Assembly (NCBI RefSeq): GCF_002374835.1
Contig: NZ_NWVD01000003.1
Coordinates: 372,001 to 436,000 of the forward strand
Direction: 5' to 3'
From: Sphingomonas ginsenosidimutans
GTDB taxonomy: Bacteria > Pseudomonadota > Alphaproteobacteria > Sphingomonadales > Sphingomonadaceae
DNA length: 64,000 nt
Of this stretch, positions 61,326 to 64,000 are shown in pieces; the stretch's first letter is position 1, and each line of letters begins with the position of its first letter. The position numbers and the translations under genes are program-made. Under the pieces are notes generated by a model. That model saw nothing but the letters and a program-made list of their open reading frames with translations, did not search any database and was not told where the DNA came from.

Positions 61326-62540
61326 ATGACCCTGCGTCGCGCCGCCATCGTCGCCCCGATCCGCACCGCTGTCGGCAAGTTCGGCGGGGTTCTGTCCACG
61401 CTGACCGCCGGCCAGCTGGGCGCGACGGTGCTGACGGCCTTGATCGAGCGGACCGGGATCGATCCGGCGCGGGTCGACGACGTCGTCTTCGCGCAAGGCT
61501 ATGGCAATGGCGAGGCGCCGGCGATCGGGCATTGGGCATGGCTGGCGGCGGGGTTGCCGATCGAGGTGCCGGGCTATCAGCTCGACCGGCGCTGCGGTTC
61601 GGGGCTGCAGGCGGTGATCGACGCGGCGATGATGGTGCAGACCGGCGCCAGCGACGTCGTGGTGGCCGGCGGGTGCGAGAGCATGTCGAACGTCGAACAT
61701 TATACCACCGACCTGCGCGGCGGGGTGCGGATGGGCAATGTCACGCTCCACGACCGGCTGACGCGCGGGCGGTTGATGAGCCAGCCGGTCGAGCGGTTCG
61801 GGGTCATCAGCGGGATGATCGAGACCGCCGAGAATTTGGCGAAGGACTATCACATCACGCGCGAGGCGGCGGATGCCTATGCCGTGCGCTCGCACCAGCG
61901 CGCGGCGACCGCGTGGGAGAAGGGGCTGTTCGCGGACGAACTGGTCCCGGTGTCGATCCCGCAGCGCAAGGGCGATCCGGTCGTCTTCGCGCAGGACGAA
62001 GGCTATCGCGCCGATGCCAGCATGGAGACGCTGGGCCGGCTGCGTCCAATCGAGGGCGGGGTGGTGACCGCGGGCAACGCCAGCCAGCAGAATGACGCCG
62101 CCGCCGCCTGTCTGGTGGTCGCCGAGGACAAGCTGGACGAACTGAGGCTGGAGCCGATCGCGTGGTTCCACGGCTGGGCGGCGGCCGGTTGCGATCCGTC
62201 ACGGATGGGGATCGGGCCGGTGCCGGCGGTGGAGCGGCTGTTCCGGCGCACCGGGCTGGGCTGGGGCGATATCGACCTGGTCGAGCTGAACGAGGCGTTC
62301 GCGCCGCAGGTGCTGGCGGTGCTCAAAGGCTGGGGCTGGAGCGAGGACGACGGGCGGCACGACATCCTCAACGTCAACGGATCGGGGATTTCGCTGGGCC
62401 ATCCGATCGGCGCGACCGGCGGGCGGATTCTGGCGAACCTGACGCGCGAGTTGCAGCGGCGCGGCGGTCGTTACGGGCTGGAGACGATGTGCATCGGCGG
62501 CGGGCAGGGGATCGCCGCGGTGTTCGAGCGCGCGGCGTGA
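61326..62540 (+). CDS. Acetyl-CoA C-acyltransferase (thiolase)
   Basis: A 404-residue thiolase. The three catalytic parts are present: nucleophile Cys90 in DRRCGSGLQA, the His in NGSGISLGHPIGATGG and the second Cys in CIGGGQGIA. FAPQVLAVL and ELNEAF also fit. It probably cleaves a 3-ketoacyl-CoA in beta-oxidation. A spacing of 13 bases from the CoA-transferase, and a GTGA overlap with the next gene, support an operon. Confidence 0.95.
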   Translation: MTLRRAAIVAPIRTAVGKFGGVLSTLTAGQLGATVLTALIERTGIDPARVDDVVFAQGYGNGEAPAIGHWAWLAAGLPIEVPGYQLDRRCGSGLQAVIDAAMMVQTGASDVVVAGGCESMSNVEHYTTDLRGGVRMGNVTLHDRLTRGRLMSQPVERFGVISGMIETAENLAKDYHITREAADAYAVRSHQRAATAWEKGLFADELVPVSIPQRKGDPVVFAQDEGYRADASMETLGRLRPIEGGVVTAGNASQQNDAAAACLVVAEDKLDELRLEPIAWFHGWAAAGCDPSRMGIGPVPAVERLFRRTGLGWGDIDLVELNEAFAPQVLAVLKGWGWSEDDGRHDILNVNGSGISLGHPIGATGGRILANLTRELQRRGGRYGLETMCIGGGQGIAAVFERAA

Positions 62541-63679
62541 GCGCGGACCATGCCGAGATCCGCGCCGAGGTGGCGCGGCTGTGCCAGCAATTCCCCGGCG
62601 CCTATTGGCGCGCGAAGGATCGGGAGCGCGCCTATCCGACCGAATTCGTCGCCGCACTGGCGCAGGGCGGGTGGCTGGCGGCGCTGATCCCGGAGGAATA
62701 TGGCGGCGCCGGGCTGCCGCTGTCGGCGGCCGCGGCGATCTTGGAAGAGGTGCAGCGGCAGGGGTGCAACGGCGCGGCGTGCCATGCGCAGATGTACATC
62801 ATGGGCACACTGCTGCGCCACGGATCGGACGAGCAGAAGCGCCGCTACCTGCCGCGGATCGCGACCGGGGAGCTGCGGTTGCAGGCGTTCGGGGTGACCG
62901 AGCCGACCAGCGGCACCGACACGCTGGCGCTGAAGACGACTGCGCGGCGAGAGGGCGACGAATATGTCGTCAACGGGCAGAAGATCTGGACCAGCCGCGC
63001 CGAACATTCCGACCTGATGCTGCTGCTGGCGCGGACCACCCCGCGCGCGGAAGCGGCGTCGAAGACCGATGGGCTGTCGGTGCTGCTGGTCGACATGACG
63101 TCGCCGGGGATCACGATCCGCCCGATCGAGACGATGATGAACCACGCCACTACGGAGGTGTTCTTCGACAATCTGCGCGTTCCGGCGGCCAATCTGGTGG
63201 GCGAGGAGGGCAAGGGTTTCCGCTACATCCTGTCCGGCATGAACGCCGAGCGGCTGCTGATCGCGGCGGAATGTATCGGCGATGCTAAGTGGTTCATCGA
63301 CAAGGCGCGCGATTACGCGCGCGAACGGGTGCTGTTCGGGCGGCCGATCGGGCAGAACCAGGGCGTCCAGTTCCCGATCGCGCGCGCCTACGCCCAGATG
63401 CGCGCCGCCGAACTGATGGTGCGGGAGGGGCTGCGGCGGTACGAAGCGGGCGACAACGCCGGTGAGGAAGCGAATATCGCCAAGATGCTGGCCGCCGAGG
63501 CGAGTTGGGCTGCAGGGGAAGCATGCATCCAGACGCATGGCGGGTTCGGTTTCGCGGCCGAATATGACGTCGAACGCAAGTTCCGCGAGACGCGATTGTA
63601 CCAGGTGGCGCCGATCAGCACGAACATGATCCTGAGTTACGTCGCGGAGCATGTGCTGAATTTGCCGCGGAGTTACTGA
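62537..63679 (+). CDS. Acyl-CoA dehydrogenase
   Basis: A 380-residue flavoprotein starting at GTG 62537, which overlaps the thiolase stop. Marks include FGVTEPTSGTDTLALKTTA, VVNGQKIWTSRAEHSDLM, RVLFGRPIGQNQGVQFPIA and QTHGGFGFAAEYDVERKFRE. The C-terminal YEGT glutamate is YQVA here; a Glu in MNAERLLIAA on helix G likely replaces it, as in isovaleryl-CoA dehydrogenase. The substrate may be a branched or cyclic acyl-CoA. Confidence 0.93.
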   Translation: MSADHAEIRAEVARLCQQFPGAYWRAKDRERAYPTEFVAALAQGGWLAALIPEEYGGAGLPLSAAAAILEEVQRQGCNGAACHAQMYIMGTLLRHGSDEQKRRYLPRIATGELRLQAFGVTEPTSGTDTLALKTTARREGDEYVVNGQKIWTSRAEHSDLMLLLARTTPRAEAASKTDGLSVLLVDMTSPGITIRPIETMMNHATTEVFFDNLRVPAANLVGEEGKGFRYILSGMNAERLLIAAECIGDAKWFIDKARDYARERVLFGRPIGQNQGVQFPIARAYAQMRAAELMVREGLRRYEAGDNAGEEANIAKMLAAEASWAAGEACIQTHGGFGFAAEYDVERKFRETRLYQVAPISTNMILSYVAEHVLNLPRSY

Positions 63680-63680
63680 C

Positions 63681-64000
63681 ATGCGCGACGTCCGCCACGC
63701 GCTGGAAGCGGCCGGAACCTACGGTGCGGCGACGGTCGAGGCGGTCAGGAAGCGCGTTGCGGATGCGTCGATCGACACCGAACAGCGCGCTGCGCACGGG
63801 CTGGCGTGGGTCGCGACGGGTGTTGCGGCGCTGGAGGCGCTGTCGGATTGGCACGGCCGGTGCGCCCCCGATGCGGTCAATGACGCCGTTTTGCGCATCG
63901 GTGTCGCCGAAACGGTCGCACAGCTGACCGGCGGGCTGCCGATGGGGCAGAACGAGATCGTCCGCCCCGCCGATCTGGGGACGCAAGGTGCGGCGCGCGC
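63681..64000 (+). CDS. Acyl-CoA dehydrogenase-like protein, cut by window end
   Basis: The gene starts at ATG 63681, one base after the previous stop, and runs off the window; about 106 residues are visible. The visible part, AHGLAWVATGVAALEAL followed by RIGVAETVAQLTGGLPMGQNEIVRPADLG, matches the helical N-terminal region of a longer acyl-CoA dehydrogenase type. It continues the CoA-transferase/thiolase operon. The 3' end and catalytic residues cannot be seen. Confidence 0.7.
   Translation, partial: MRDVRHALEAAGTYGAATVEAVRKRVADASIDTEQRAAHGLAWVATGVAALEALSDWHGRCAPDAVNDAVLRIGVAETVAQLTGGLPMGQNEIVRPADLGTQGAAR

Noticed and set aside
1..64000. Phage, insertion sequence, CRISPR array, toxin-antitoxin pair or restriction system
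   Set aside because: I looked for transposase, integrase, recombinase, nuclease and regularly spaced repeat patterns and found none; the gene content is metabolic and housekeeping.

Overview
The window is GC-rich, densely packed chromosomal DNA of an alphaproteobacterium, most likely a sphingomonad (Sphingomonas or a close relative). This rests on gene content and layout: cytochrome oxidase assembly genes in the order ctaB, small membrane protein, ctaG, coxC, DUF983, SURF1; an IalB-like protein next to rlmN; an otsB, GH15, otsA operon; many acyl-CoA dehydrogenases; and short intergenic inverted repeats of the sphingomonad kind. No species can be named from the sequence alone. I see no phage, transposase, integrase, CRISPR array or rRNA. 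There is one tRNA.

Layout. At 0-6.5 kb a cut-off DUF1800 gene and a Tat-exported DUF1501 gene precede the oxidase assembly cluster. At 6.6-9.5 kb lie a membrane molybdoenzyme/cytochrome b pair, a flavin reductase and a TauE-type permease. At 9.8-15.5 kb come a soluble chemotaxis-type signalling protein, rlmN, an IalB-like protein, a histidine phosphatase, an outer-membrane barrel protein and dnaN. At 15.5-17.1 kb a GntA-like (YqcI/YcgG) heme N-hydroxylase homologue is coupled to a DUF1989 gene, followed by a 59-residue protein. At 17.2-25.1 kb two CoA-ester catabolic operons flank fdhD and an FdhF/YdeP-type molybdoenzyme. At 25.2-29.6 kb are MgtC, a lipoprotein, an L,D-transpeptidase, an acetyltransferase and a nitronate monooxygenase.

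At 29.8-36.3 kb the trehalose operon converges on a TonB-dependent receptor across two strong hairpins. At 36.4-43 kb are an MscS channel, the homogentisate pathway genes hppD and hmgA with a Rieske protein, and malate synthase G. At 43-48.7 kb are a LysR regulator, two acyl-CoA/aryl-CoA ligases and an acyl-CoA dehydrogenase. At 48.8-59.3 kb are NnrU, a peptide transporter, a nitroreductase, a GntR regulator, another acyl-CoA dehydrogenase, TsaC/Sua5, MsrA, GalE, a CitE-like lyase, PAP2, tRNA-Lys and FolK. At 59.3-64 kb a uracil-DNA glycosylase precedes a CoA-transferase, thiolase and two acyl-CoA dehydrogenases, the last cut by the window end.

Working together: the dominant theme is CoA-linked catabolism of lipid, terpenoid or aromatic acids. 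It includes seven acyl-CoA dehydrogenase genes (one partial), two ligases, a hydratase-fold protein, two SDRs, a thiolase and a CoA-transferase. Three of these loci share a TAAC-N4-GTT operator-like palindrome, which is the most interesting regulatory signal I found. No clearly new defence or mobile system is visible. The best candidates for poorly described biology are the GntA-like/DUF1989 pair and this putative shared regulon.
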